Shown: positions 43,136-53,590, numbered from the stretch's first letter. The stretch is DNA of 64,000 nt from Paraspadella gotoi (GCA_051294375.1 CM119264.1:222148-286147); one strand, 5' to 3'. Program-made: numbers and translations. Notes: a model not told the origin generated them from the letters alone.

Positions 43136-43430
43136 ATTAAATGATATGAATTCAATGAAATGAATTAAATTAGATTAATGAAATAAAATAAATAGAATAG
43201 GAGGAATTAAACAAAATGAATGAAATGAAATTAAGCCAATTAATTAAATGAAATAAATAAAATAAAATGAATTAAATAAAACGTATTGAATTAAATGAAT
43301 TAATTTAAATGAATTAAAAGATTTAAATGAATTGAATGAAATGAATTTACTTGAATTAAATGAATTGAATTAAATGATATAAAAGATATGTATTAAATTA
43401 ATTGAATCAAATGAATTCAGTGCGATATAT
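43136..43430. repeat. Degenerate AATGAATTAAAT array
   Basis: AT-only words AATGAATTAAATGAATTGAA and AAATGAATTGAATGAAATG recur with a 10-11 base period. Confidence 0.75.
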
Positions 43431-43489
43431 GAGAAAAACCGCCTTTTTTCTTTTTTTCCTTTCATTTCCTCTTTCGGATCTCTTTACAT

Positions 43490-43575
43490 AATTTTTTTTT
43501 AAATTTCTCTCTCTCTCTCTCTGTTTCTCTCTCTCTCTCTCTCCTCTCTCCCTAGTTTCATTCTCTTCTTGGACT
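43490..43575. repeat. CT array
   Basis: (CT)n at 43506-43552 with a GTT interruption. Confidence 0.85.
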
Positions 43576-43715
43576 TATTTTCCGAATGTACCCCGTTTTA
43601 ACGAAAATTAAAAATTAATGATTATGTTAAGGTTTAGAGATTAGGATGGAGATTAGGCTTAGGGATTTGGTTTGGAATTTGGATAAAAATTTAGTTAAAG
43701 ATTAAATTTTTTTTT
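43576..43715. mobile_element. Truncated T element
   Basis: The start motif TTATTTTCCGAATGTACCCC (43576-43595) is followed by TTAGGTT-like words (GGTTTAGAGATTAGGATGGA). The right end is lost at the adjoining array. Confidence 0.5.
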
Positions 43716-43749
43716 CATCTCCAAACAACATACTTACCCGACCACAACA

Positions 43750-43850
43750 AATACACAACCACACTGACCACACTTCTCTCTCCTACCACACTGACCACAC
43801 TTCTCTCTCCTACCACACTGACCACACTCTTTCACCACGCTGACCCTCTC
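43750..43850. repeat. 27-bp minisatellite (CCACACTGACCACACTTCTC)
   Basis: Three to four units of CCACACTGACCACACTTCTC plus TCTCCTA. Confidence 0.85.
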
Positions 43851-43937
43851 CCCTTTTCACTCTCATCGACTCTTCACTTTTCACCGCCATAATTTTTTTC
43901 TCTCACGCGGTAATTTGTGAAAAGCGATCCCAGTCGA

Positions 43938-44128
43938 GTCACGTGATTCGGAAGGAAAAGGATGACGTGACAAAAGCGTGACAATTTCGTGACAAATAAC
44001 GTGACGATAATATTATCGCCTGACAATCACGTGACAATCACGTAACGACCATGTAAAATTCAAAAGATGACGACGTGACAATCATGAGACGACGACGTGA
44101 CAATCACGCGTGACAATCACGTGATAAA
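43938..44128. repeat. CGTGACAATCA minisatellite
   Basis: Degenerate 10-13 base units around a CGTGACAA core, many containing CACGTGA. Related by its GTGACAA core to the 19-bp array at 2.0 kb. Confidence 0.75.
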
Positions 44129-44187
44129 CTCTGCGTCGTGAGGGCGAAACGAAGCCGACGACAACGAAATTAAAAACTTAGAAAAGG

Positions 44188-44275
44188 CGGTAGAAGCGGC
44201 TGCAGCGTCTGGCGGCGGCGGCTGCAGCGTTGGACGGCTGGAGCGTCGGCCGGCGGCGGCGGCGGCGGCGGCGAA
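44188..44275. repeat. CGG array
   Basis: GGCGGCTGCAGCGTCTGGCG-type units merge into (CGG)n at 44248-44272. Confidence 0.85.
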
Positions 44276-44442
44276 AAGAAAGAGGAACGGAAAATTGTTT
44301 ATTTTCTTCTTCCTTATTTTTTATGAATAGAAAAACGAAGAAGATGAAGAACGATTGTTCGTTACGAAGAACGATTTTTCTTTACGAAAAAAAGATTTTT
44401 CGCTGCTTCTTTCTTGTTTTTTTTATGTTCACTATTTTCATT

Positions 44443-44625
44443 CCTTCCGCGTATCATTTTCTCTGTCTGCGTATCACCTTCTCAGATCACGTATCACCTG
44501 CTCGTTCCGCGTATCACCTTCTCGGTCCACGTATCACCTTTATAGCCGCGTATCATCTTCTCTTTCACGTATCATCTTCTCTTCCGCGTATCACATTCTC
44601 AATTCGTGCATCACACGTCTACGTC
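44443..44625. repeat. 18-20 bp minisatellite (CGCGTATCACCTTCTC)
   Basis: About nine units of CGCGTATCACCTTCTCNGTC, with CAC or CCG at the join. The resulting Ser/Tyr/His-rich open frames are not considered genes. Confidence 0.85.
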
Positions 44626-44696
44626 ACCAAAGTCAGCGTAGCGTGAGACGCCAACTTCCGCCCCGTCACGCAGCGTCGCTTAATCCGGTAACCAGG

Positions 44697-44826
44697 GCGT
44701 CTCTCTCTCTCCTCTCTCTCTCTTCTCTCTCTCTCTCTATCTCTCTTCTCTCTCTCTCTCTCTCTCACACACTCTACACCGGCCCTTCAAATGCAAAAAG
44801 ACGACCGCCTTATGAAAGTCCAAACA

Positions 44827-44875
<49 letters not shown>
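44697..44875. repeat. CT array and GA array
   Basis: (CT)n at 44699-44767 and (GA)n at 44829-44873. They are oppositely oriented and about 60 bases apart, so a large hairpin is possible. Confidence 0.9.
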
Positions 44876-44876
<1 letters not shown>

Positions 44877-44919
44877 TGAGAGTAAGAGGAGGCATATGGT
44901 TGACTTTTCCCCTCCACGT

Positions 44920-45150
44920 TTATCTCGATAGACGCTCAATTGGTTCCAGTCCGCGATGCATAGCTGCGGACTCTCCTCGGCGGCGGAGGTAAGTTCGCTC
45001 GCTGTTCTGCTCTTCTTCGCGCGCGAAGGAAGAGAGGATTTTCTTCCTTCTCTCTCTGTTTTCGCTCCTCTTCGATCTCCATTCGCGGGTCTAACTCCAT
45101 CGGATTTCGGGGAGAAATTTATGATGTCTCTCGTGAGGGGGAAAAACTAA
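44920..45150 (+). other. Weak first-exon candidate with splice donor
   Basis: An ATG at 44956 opens a frame reading MHSCGLSSAAE before a strong donor-like junction GGCGGAG/GTAAGTTCG (GT at 44989). Surrounding sequence is CpG-rich and the following 1.8 kb lacks simple repeats, as an intron might. Without a second exon, transcript or homologue this is only a candidate. Chance matches to GTAAGT are common. Confidence 0.12.
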
Positions 45151-46930
45151 CTTGGTGTGGTTCAATTGTGATATTTACTTGTGAAGATTGCTAAAAACGT
45201 TACTTTTTGTAGATGACTGACTAGCACTTTTACCAAAGCAAATGACTTAGGAGAATCATTGTTATTATTTCTATCCTTACTTTAAAAAAAAACTTTGAAC
45301 GCTTTGCAATATTTTTTTTTTAAATTTTTTTTCAATTAAAAGTTATAAAATATTATTCAATGAAAAATACTAAATAATCAAAGGGATTTTTCAATATACT
45401 TTAAATAATAATTAGCTTAACCTTATCAGTTACTAGCGTCTTCGCCAGTCTGGACTCTGGTGCAAGTTTCACCTGTCTTTCTGTCTTGGGAATGGCTGAA
45501 AATGTTTAGGAGAACCAAGTCCTCCAACAGACTAAAAGTAAACAAAGTTTCTTCAATAAATGTCCATCCAGACTGGCTTTTATACAGTGTGTCCTAAATG
45601 GTAACAAGTATCTGGTTTAAGAAAAGCCTACTGATCCTATATCAGATAGAAAACTTTAAATTCATTATAATGAATATGCGCACAAATTTAAGCCGCATTT
45701 ATAGGATACCTAATTCGTAAAAAAATGTATAAACTAAACCTCCTGTAGTTTACATAAAGCAAATTGGTAAAAAAAGAATAATAATTTTTTAATATATCTG
45801 TTTCAAATATGTTTTATAACATTGGTTAAATAATGTTTAAATATTTCTTGTAGAGACAGGACAGAAGAAAACTACCTCATATTTTTAGCTCCAGACGCTT
45901 TTATAATGCAGTAAATCCTTGATTTTTAAAATTATAAGACTTACTCTATCATATTACTTTTTTAATTGATTTTAAATAATAATTTATTAAATAAATAGCA
46001 ACCATTTGTTTGGCTTCAATGATGATCAATCAGCTCACAACTTCAAATAATAAAATTTATAATTAATAGATTTATATTTTCTAAATTTTAGCATTGATGT
46101 TCTATCTTGAGTCGAATATTTGCTTTAGTTGCCTACAGCCTTTTATCTCGCTATAACTTAAAAATTTCATGAATGCTTATATCATTATGAGTTGGTGATA
46201 AATGTCAGAATTGCGCGCTAATGAGTCGTGCTATTTGTAGATATTTAATTACACTTTTTTAAAGACTATTAACAAAGTGATAAATGTCAGGACTAATTAC
46301 TACTATTAATATATTCTTCAAAATTTTAAATTTGATAATCTAAGAGTAAAAATTTTAATAAAGGAAAAAAAGTTGCAAAAAGAAAAGGTCATTAAATGCT
46401 CAAAAAAATTGGTATAATGATTTGAGGTGGTACTAAATGTGATGACATTGTTAATCTGCTAGAAATAACATTTTATTAACACAGTTCCGCAAATATTAAA
46501 AGTAACGCAGTACCTATTGGCGACCACCTGTCAGTTATGTATCGGTAAACACGCGCTGGTAAGTTCTTTTACTATTAAATAATTAAAAAAATATACTATA
46601 TACTGACTTTCATTTCATATTATTCGACTCAGCATTTTGATACATAGTTATTGAGATGAAATAACTACAGAAAGCAAGTGATAAAAGAGATACATGTAGC
46701 GTTAATTGCCAATATTGACATGAATTTTTTTTAATTGTTTATAGAACTTTTTTAATTATTTTTCAAGCAGAAAAAATTTGACAAAAACAGTGATACTTAC
46801 CACTATGAATATTAAAATAGTAAACCAATTACTAAGAAATATCGCATTCAAATTTGATATCTTATATAACTTTGTTATTATTTGTATAAAGGAAATTAAT
46901 GTAAAGAGTGAAAAGGCAAACTAAGAGAAC
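45151..46930. other. AT-rich stretch nearly free of simple repeats
   Basis: About 1.8 kb with no long microsatellite, which is unusual for this window. It contains repeated GTGATAAATGTCAG words (46.19 and 46.28 kb) and a donor-like GTAAGTTC at 46560. No open frame of interest on either strand. It could be intronic or an old, decayed element. Confidence 0.45.
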
Positions 46931-46989
46931 ACTTAGGACGGGAGAGAAAAGAGTCCTGAGCGGATTTTCGTGAGTCTTCCGCTACTCCT

Positions 46990-47076
46990 ATGGCCGCGGA
47001 CGATCGCCGTCGTAAGGAGCAAAGGACAGCAGGGATCGTCGCTCACATTTTCCGAGAGTCACCGACGTCGGACTGA
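46990..47076 (+). CDS. Very weak 28-codon small ORF in a CpG-rich block
   Basis: ATG at 46990 in a favourable context (CCTATGGCC) reads MAADDRRRKEQRTAGIVAHI and eight further residues to a TGA at 47074. A donor-like CCG/GTAAG follows at 47099. The block 46935-47110 is CpG-rich and not repetitive, unlike its surroundings. It could be a 5' exon with an upstream frame, or chance. I do not recognise the peptide. Confidence 0.12.
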   Translation: MAADDRRRKEQRTAGIVAHIFRESPTSD

Positions 47077-47164
47077 CCCTCCGACCATTCAGCCGCCGGT
47101 AAGAAGAGTGAAGGAGCGGAAGGAGAGGGAAGCCTTTTGGTCTGTCTCGCGGCTCGTCGATTGT

Positions 47165-47260
47165 CGACCAAGACGCCATAGGAGAGAGGAGAGAGAAAGA
47201 GAGATGGAGAGAGAGAGAGAGAAGAGATTGAGAGAGAGAGAGAGATATTATTTCCCCCCT
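47165..47260. repeat. GA array
   Basis: (GA)n with GAGGAGAGAG and GATGGAGA interruptions. Confidence 0.85.
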
Positions 47261-47369
47261 CCAAACGACACCTGCCAATTTTCTCCCTTTAGATTTTTTT
47301 TTACTTTTAATTTTTAATTTGTTCGTCGCTTTATTGTTAAATTTGTTTATGAAAAGAATCAAATTACAA

Positions 47370-47580
47370 AACAGGTGATGACAATGTCAGATATGATAAT
47401 GATGATGTCAGTCAATGTCAGAGATGATAATGACGAAGTCAGTGTATATCAGTGAACGTCATAAAAAGAGTTTAAAGGCAAAGTTAACTGTGAACTTGTA
47501 GCGGACATTCATTCCAAAGTTCACAACGCCTGGCTCCTTGAGTGAATCCATCATGTCATGTCATGTCATGTTATGTCATT
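47370..47580. repeat. GATGTCAGTCA and CATGT short arrays
   Basis: GATGATGTCAGTCAATGTCA words at 47375-47460 and five ATGTC units at 47550-47582. Confidence 0.65.
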
Positions 47581-47582
47581 AT

Positions 47583-48115
47583 GTCCAGCTATCTTCTTCG
47601 AATGATAGGGGTTAGGGATTAAGTTAATGATTAAGGTTAGAGATTAAGTTAATTATTAAGGTTAGGGATTAAGTTTTTGGTGGTCCTATCACCACAGATG
47701 GATTAAAGCTGTTTCTTTCGCAGTGCCTCAGTGGCTCAGTGGACTAATGCACCATCCCAATGTGCGTCCCTGGTTCGAGCCCTGAGGTTGTCATGTAGAA
47801 AGTGGGATGGACCGGGTAACCCGCCTGTAGGCATGGGTCTACTGCCAGATCCAAAGGTCTGGACTACATGAACATGCTGTCTCGTTGTCGCCACGAGGTG
47901 ACACCACCGTAGGTGTGGCGCCCTGTAAAACCAGCCTCTTCAATTTAATGATTAAGGTTAATGAATAAGGTTGTTAGTTAAGGTTTCAGGTTACGAATTA
48001 TAGTAAAGGTTTAGGTTCGTTTAAATTCATAAATATTATCTAACTAAATATTGCGGTTAAATTTAATTTTCTAGATGAAGGAACATATATGGGATGTTTT
48101 TGGAAAATAGAGCCT
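47583..48115. mobile_element. T element interrupted by a SINE
   Basis: A TTAGGG-like core (GGGGTTAGGGATTAAGTTAA and variants) at 47606-47675 resumes at 47946-48020 after an inserted SINE. The right end TGGGATGTTTTTGGAAAATA then GAGCC (about 48090-48114) matches other T ends. The left terminal motif is not clearly recognisable. Confidence 0.5.
47718..47945 (+). mobile_element. SINE family 4 (tRNA-derived)
   Basis: A box TGGCTCAGTGG at 47732-47742 and B box GGTTCGAGCC at 47772-47781, spacing 40 bases, both excellent pol III matches. The body contains GTGGGATGGACCGGGTAACC, GCATGGGTCTACTGCC, CTCGTTGTCGCCACGAGG and GTAGGTGTGGCGCCCTG. It lies inside a T element and must be younger than it. No second copy in the window. 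Confidence 0.8.
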
Positions 48116-48119
48116 CAGG

Positions 48120-48320
48120 AGAGGACTCTGTACCCTGTACCCTGTACCCTGTACCCCGATATGAGGAGCAATAAAACCCAAACGACGGAAAAATAACTCG
48201 ACGCGCATCGAAAAATTTTTTTCGCAGAGTCTGTTATCTCTCAGGAACCGACACGCCGCCGCAGAGGCCGCCCGCTGCCGCTGCCGCCGCCCGACGCCGC
48301 CGCCGCCCCCGCCGCGATCG
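48120..48320. repeat. TACCCTG array and CCG-rich block
   Basis: Four TACCCTG(T/A) units at 48130-48160. Then a GC-rich block of CCGCCG/CTGCCG at 48250-48315 ends at GCGATCGAATTCC. Confidence 0.75.
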
Positions 48321-48404
48321 AATTCCGATGACGATAAATTTGCGTCGACTCGTCAGACGATTTTTGCATTTTTCGTCGCATTCAAACTTTCAAAAATTCG
48401 ATTT

Positions 48405-48405
48405 C

Positions 48406-48498
<93 letters not shown>
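48405..48498. repeat. (CT)n array
   Basis: One TT interruption near 48419, otherwise perfect. Confidence 0.97.
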
Positions 48499-48502
<4 letters not shown>

Positions 48503-48614
48503 TAATGGAGAAAGCGAAAAAAAAAGAAATAAGTTACAGATTTTGTTCAAGATTTTTGATTGATGAAGGAGAAGGGCTGGTCAATAACATCAATGATGTA
48601 GTGTGGACCGAATG

Positions 48615-48975
48615 ATGTAGAAAAGACGCCGACGAAGAAGAAGGGAGGAAAAAAATAAAAAAGGATGAAAGGAGGGAGGAAAGACGGAGAAAGGCGGATG
48701 GAAAGAGGAAAGAAAGAAGTCGAAAAGGAGGGAGGAAGGAGGGAGGAAAGAGGAAGAAAAGGAGGAGAGAAGAGGGAGAAAAGGAGAGAGGAAGGAGGGA
48801 GGAATGAGGGAGGAAAGAAGTATAAATATTAGGCAGGATAGATGGATGAAAGAAGGGAAGTAAGGAGGAAGGAAAGAGGGAGGAAAGGAAAAGAAAAGAG
48901 GAGGAAAGGAAGGAAAAAAGAGGGAAAAATAATGAGAAGAGGGAGGAAAGATTGAAGAAAGAGGGAGAAGGAGAT
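48615..48975. repeat. GGAGGAAAGA purine array
   Basis: Nearly pure purine sequence, AGGGAGGAAAGAGGAAGAAA-like, with a short mixed island near 48.82-48.85 kb. Confidence 0.9.
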
Positions 48976-49089
48976 GGACGAAGACAAATGAACAAACGTC
49001 GATGGTTAATTGCTGTTTTTTTTCTTCGTCGAACAAGAATTTTTTTCTTTATCTCTCATCATTCATCATTTAGAAAAAAAATCACTTCT

Positions 49090-49985
49090 GCGACAATGAA
49101 AGGGGGAAAGGGTAAAGAGGGAAAGGTGGAAAAGGAAGAGTGGAGTGGAATGGGGGAAAGGAAAGGGTTAAAAGAGGGAAAAGAGTGGAAAAAGAAAAGT
49201 GGAATGGGTGGAAGGAAAGAGGAAAAGGGGAAAGAGGAAAGGTGAAAAAAAAGTGAAATGGGAACAGAAAGGGGAAAGGGAAAAGAGGGAAAGGTGGAAA
49301 GAAAAGAAAGTGGAATGGGGGAAAGGAAAGGAGCGAAAGGGGAAAGAGGAAAGGTGGAAAGGAAGATGGGAGAATGGGAAAGGAAAGGGGAAAGGGTAAA
49401 AGGGAAAGGTGGAAAAGGAAAGTGGAATAGGGGAAAGGAAAGGGGTAAAGAAGGGAAAGGTGAAAAGGAAAGTGGAATGGGGGAAAGGAAAGGGTAAAAG
49501 GGAAAAGGTGGAAAAGAAAAGTGGAAAATGGGGGAAAGGAAAGGTGAAAGGGTTAAAGAGGGAAAGGTGGAAAAGGAAGAGTGGAATGGGGAAAGGAAAG
49601 GAGGAAAGGGGAAAGAGAAAAGGTAGAAAAGGATAGAGTGGAATGGGAATGAAGGAGGGTAAAAGGGAAAAGGTGAAAGGAAAAGTGGAATAGGGGGAAA
49701 AGGAAAGGGTAAAGAGGGAAAGTGAGAGGCAGAAAAGTGGAATGGGGAAAGAAGGAGTAAAAGAGGAAAGGTGCGGAAGAGTGGAAATGGGGAAAGGAAA
49801 GGGGAAAGGGTAAAAAGGGAAAGGTGGAAAAGGAAAAGTGGAATAGGGGAAAGGAAAGGGTAAAGAGGGAAAGGTGGAAAAGGAAAAGTGGAATGGGGGA
49901 AAGGAAATTGGAAAGGCGAGTAAAGTGGAAATAAAGGAAAGGTGGAAATAGATAAGTGGAAAGGGAGGAAAGGGAAAAGGGAAAA
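49090..49985. repeat. About 51-bp purine minisatellite
   Basis: About 17 units of GGGGAAAGGAAAGGGTAAAG, AGGGAAAGGTGGAAAAGG, AAAAGTGGAATGG. With the preceding array this makes roughly 1.3 kb of strand-asymmetric purine sequence, suitable for triplex formation. Gly/Lys/Glu-rich translations are not genes. Confidence 0.9.
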
Positions 49986-50565
49986 GGGAAAAATGAATAT
50001 AAAAGGAAAGACAAGGAAATAAAAAATATTAAAAATAAAATAAAATAATAATATATAACAACAATCTAATAAGATTAATTATAAATATAGAATAAAAAGT
50101 AAAGCAAAGCAAAGAAAGAAAAAAACCCAGAACAGAAAAAAAAATTAGTTTGGTTTCTTTTCAATAATTTACGTCATGATTGACTTATCGTTAATAAGTG
50201 AGAATCTCAGAATAAATAATTAATTTTCTTCTTGTTGAGCTTCCGCTTTTTCCTTGCTTTTCCTTCTGAACTTCGAGCCTCGCTCTGCTTTACCTCGCTT
50301 TTCCATGCTTTGCCTTGTCCCGACAAAAAAGTTGATTTTTTGAGAATTCCCAAAAATCGATTTTTAGGACAGAAAAAAAAATAATGAATTGTGTTTTTCC
50401 GAGTTTGTTCTTCAGTTCGCTTTTCTTCTTTAGTTGGTTTGTTCTTCTGTTTACTTTTGTTCTTAAGTTCGCCTTTGTTCTCAAGTTTGTTTGTTCTTTT
50501 GTTTGTTTATCTTTTTTCTTCCTCTCGTTTCCTGTCTTTGTTTATAGTTTTAATCTATTTTGGGC
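49986..50565. repeat. AT-rich sequence with degenerate GTTCTT-AGTTCGC array
   Basis: At 50395-50510 words such as GTTTGTTCTTCAGTTCGC and TTGTTCTTAAGTTCGCC recur every 15-20 bases. A TGCTTTTCC-type run lies at 50245-50325. No gene seen. Confidence 0.5.
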
Positions 50566-50570
50566 ACTTT

Positions 50571-50775
50571 ATTCCGAGAGTGCCCCAATTGTATTCCTTA
50601 TAATTAATCCAATCTCTAATTCATAACCTTAACCCGTAACCTTATTTTTAAATCTCTAACCCTAATCCCTATCCAAAATATAACCAAGTTCATAACCTAT
50701 CCCTAATTATTAATTATTAATTCTGAATTTAAGTAAAAATGATACGCCTTAATAAAAAAAGACTTAAATTTTGCT
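50571..50775. mobile_element. T element, short
   Basis: The start motif ATTCCGAGAGTGCCCCAATT (50571-50590) is followed by a CCTAACCC-like core (TCTAACCCTAATCCCTATCC). The end block TTCTGAATTTAAGTAAAAAT then GATACGCC matches other T ends weakly. Confidence 0.55.
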
Positions 50776-50809
50776 TATGACATTTACTTTACTTGCTACT
50801 TCAAAGAAG

Positions 50810-51245
50810 CCGGATGAAGGGGACAAACGACAAAGGGGACGATGAGGGGGACAAAGGACAAAGGAGTAGAATGAAGGGGACAAAGGTCAAAAGAGTAGGA
50901 TGAGGGGACATGGGACAATTTGGCTGCATGAGGGAGTCATAGGATGAAGGGGACAAACGACAAAGGGGACGATGAGGGGGACAAAGGACAAAGGAGTAGA
51001 ATGAAGGGGACAAAGGTCAAAAGTGTAGGATGAGGGGACAATTTGGTTGCATGAGGGAGGCATATGATGAAGGGTACAAACGACAGAAGGAGTTGGAGGG
51101 GATATGGAACAATTGGGATGCATGAGGGAGTCATAGGATGAAGGGTACAAACGACAAAGGGGAGCGATGAGGGGAACAAAGGACAGAGGGGCAGGATGAG
51201 GGGGATATAGGACAAAGGGGCAGAATGAGGACCAAAATAATGGGG
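50810..51245. repeat. Compound minisatellite with about 130-bp higher-order unit
   Basis: Higher-order units begin AGGATGAAGGGGACAAACGA (50811, 50939, 51066, 51136). They are built of 17-30 bp subunits based on GATGAGGGGGACAAAGGACA. The first two units are nearly identical; later ones are shortened. Confidence 0.85.
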
Positions 51246-51444
51246 AAGGATTAGGGGCAATAAGGAGTATGGGGCAGGGAGGAAAAGGGGCCGAGGTGGC
51301 AAAAGGGGTAAAGGTGGGAGTAGGCAAAGAGAAGAAAGGAAGAGAGAAAGATAGAGAAAAAGACAAAAGGGGAAATCAAGATCGGAGACGTGTTACTATC
51401 AATAAAAAAATCAAGAACAGAGACGTGTTACTTTCAATAAAAAC
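51246..51444. repeat. GGAAAGAGAAGAAAG tract and short duplication
   Basis: A purine-rich stretch, then AACAGAGACGTGTTACT occurring twice (about 51384 and 51415) at the edge of the H element. Confidence 0.55.
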
Positions 51445-51445
51445 A

Positions 51446-52059
51446 AGTTTGAGCAAACAATGTCGGATTTGCCGACGATCATTAGCGGTAATTAATTAAT
51501 TAATTATTACAAACTATATAAACTAAAACAATAATTTAATTAAGAAATTAATTAAATTGATCCGAAATGTTTGTTTTTAGGTATTTTTGTCACTGACCAC
51601 AACAAAAGCAACGACGACGATGATGGCGATGACGACAATAATGCTGATAAAGTTTGACTTGATTAAATAATTAATTATTTTATAAATAAATTGATTGATT
51701 GAGTAATTAATTAATAGATAACTAAATAAAGTGATTGATTGAATAATTGATTAATTGACTGATTAATTAATTATTAATTAATTGATTAATGAACTGATTA
51801 ATTATTTAATTAATTAATACATCTTATCTTGCAGTTACATGTAATATAAAAAGAAAAAGAAGCATAATCAATTAGTGAAACAGTTTTTTTTTTTGTTTTC
51901 TATTTAAACTCATTTCCAATCAGACGATTCTATCGAAACTTTATATCCAACTCAATCACACACTTCCCTACCCACAAACAAAATTTAATTCCACTCCATC
52001 CATCCAATCACGAGTAATTGGAGTTTTTTGCTCAGGTGGGACCGATGGACGGACAGAAG

Positions 52060-52090
<31 letters not shown>

Positions 52091-52245
52091 GGACGGACGG
52101 AAGGACATCGTTTTTTTACATAATTTATCATAATTATATATTCTGACATGATATATGTGAATGCCTGACAAGATTTATGGGGGGGACTGACGGACCGACA
52201 AAGTGAATTATAGAGTCGGGATCTGCTGTAAGCAGGTCCGACTAA
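51446..52245 (-). mobile_element. H-family element, minus strand
   Basis: Read on the minus strand it starts with the hairpin AGTCGGACCTGCT-TAC-AGCAGATCCCGACT (52214-52243), then CTATAATTCACTTTGTCGGTC, CATAAATCTTGTCA and a GTCCGTCTGTC tract (52050-52100). The far end GCCGACGATC and GTCGGATTTGCC (51462-51480) shares TTGTTTGCTCAAACTTG with the 36.18-kb end of the other copy. The middle is an ATTAATTGATTG array, unlike the 18-bp array of the other copy. Confidence 0.65.
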
Positions 52246-52254
52246 AAATCAAGA

Positions 52255-52490
52255 TCCCTTCTCTCCCTCCCTCTCTCCCATCTGTCCTCCCTCCTCCATC
52301 TCTCCTCTCCTTCTCTCGTCCCTCTCTCCATCCTCCCTCCCTCCTCTCCATCTCTCCCTCTCCTTCTCTCGCTCCCTCTCTCCCTCTCCCTTCTCTCCCT
52401 CCCTCTCTCCATATCTCCCTCCCCTCCCTCCCTCTATCCTCTCTCCCTTCTCTCGCTCCCTCTCTCCCTCGCCCGTCTCTCCCTCCGTCC
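52255..52490. repeat. CTCCCTCTCTCC pyrimidine array
   Basis: Degenerate CTCCCTCCCTCTCTCC units with CATCTGTCC and CGCCC variants. Confidence 0.9.
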
Positions 52491-52639
52491 AACCCATTCG
52501 CCCGAAACGCTTTAACTTTAGCGCCATCTGAACGAAAAAACAAACAAAAAATAAACAAACATAAACAGAAAAACAAAAAACAAAAAAAAAACAAGTTCGG
52601 TCCATCCAATGTGTTGAGCCGAAGTGACTTTTTTTCCTG

Positions 52640-53117
52640 AGATCACGTGATACATGACTATGAAATTTATGGATAACAAACGTCTTATGATTGATTACTA
52701 CTCTGCAAAGTTTTATTTGAAACAACCAGACATAAGCTGCATTTACTCTGTAATCATGTGACTGTAGTTTTGCGTGGTCACGTGACTACACAAGTATGAA
52801 ACATGTACAAAAAGCATTTAAAAATTATTTACCAGTCTTCCAAGTATAAACTAAAATTACTCAGTATTTTGTGAATTATGCCGCATATAATTTAATCTCG
52901 TGAAATTCCGTGTTTTTTCGACACGCACTGTATTGAAATACCGTCGCTTATTTTTTGAGGTTTTTTTTCCTGTCATAACAAATGGTCAACCTAGTATATG
53001 AGAGTTATGAGCTTTTTTAACGTATGTGAGACAGACCGAGAGCCAGACAAACCGACCGATCGACAAACCGACAGAGTGACTTATAGAGTTGCTCCGCGAG
53101 TACTCGGAGCGTAACTC
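52640..53117 (-). mobile_element. H-family element with terminal hairpin
   Basis: On the minus strand: a hairpin at 53086-53117 (GAGTTACGCTCCGAGT with GAGTTGCTCCGCGAGT as its near-complementary arm), CAACTCTATAAGTCACTCTG, a GTCGGTTTGTCG tract, then TAACTCTCATATACTAGG and CATTTGTTATGACAGG (complement 52969-52984). The far end is not certain; a CACGTGA-containing stretch at 52.64-52.80 kb may belong to it. No coding capacity. Confidence 0.6.
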
Positions 53118-53223
53118 ACAATATTTTTGGGGAAAATGTACGTAACTACGCTCTAATGTTTATACATTAATAAATAGATATGAAAACTGTGGTTTTCTCT
53201 TCCCGGAACCAGGAAGCCTTGTA

Positions 53224-53258
<35 letters not shown>

Positions 53259-53590
53259 TGTTTTTTCTCCCCCCCCCTTCAAAGTCCCTCTGGCGTCGAA
53301 GGAACAAAACAGGTTTTTCAAGTGAATTTTGCATTTTTTTCCTTTTTTTGAATTTTTTTTTTTTTTTGCTTTTTTTGTTCTCTACTGAAAAAAAAAAAGA
53401 CTTTAAAGTGAGGATTAGAGATGAGATTAGAGATTAGGAACTGAGGATTAGATTAGATTAAGGAGAGGATTAGAGATTGACTCAACTGGGGTTACAGATG
53501 GGATTCGAGGTATGAGATGGGATTTTAGATGGAAGAAAAGGAAAGGAATAAAATGTTGTTTCTCTTTTTTTTGTTTCTTTAAAAAAAAAC
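53118..53590. repeat. GTC array, T runs and GATTAGAG words
   Basis: (GTC)n at 53222-53258, T homopolymer runs near 53340-53370, then AGGATTAGAGATGAGATTAG words at 53412-53480, possibly a decayed telomere-like tract. Confidence 0.65.

Noticed and set aside
47718-47790. A functional tRNA gene on the plus strand
   Set aside because: Internal promoter boxes are excellent, but the acceptor stem does not close after the T arm and the sequence continues into a SINE body.
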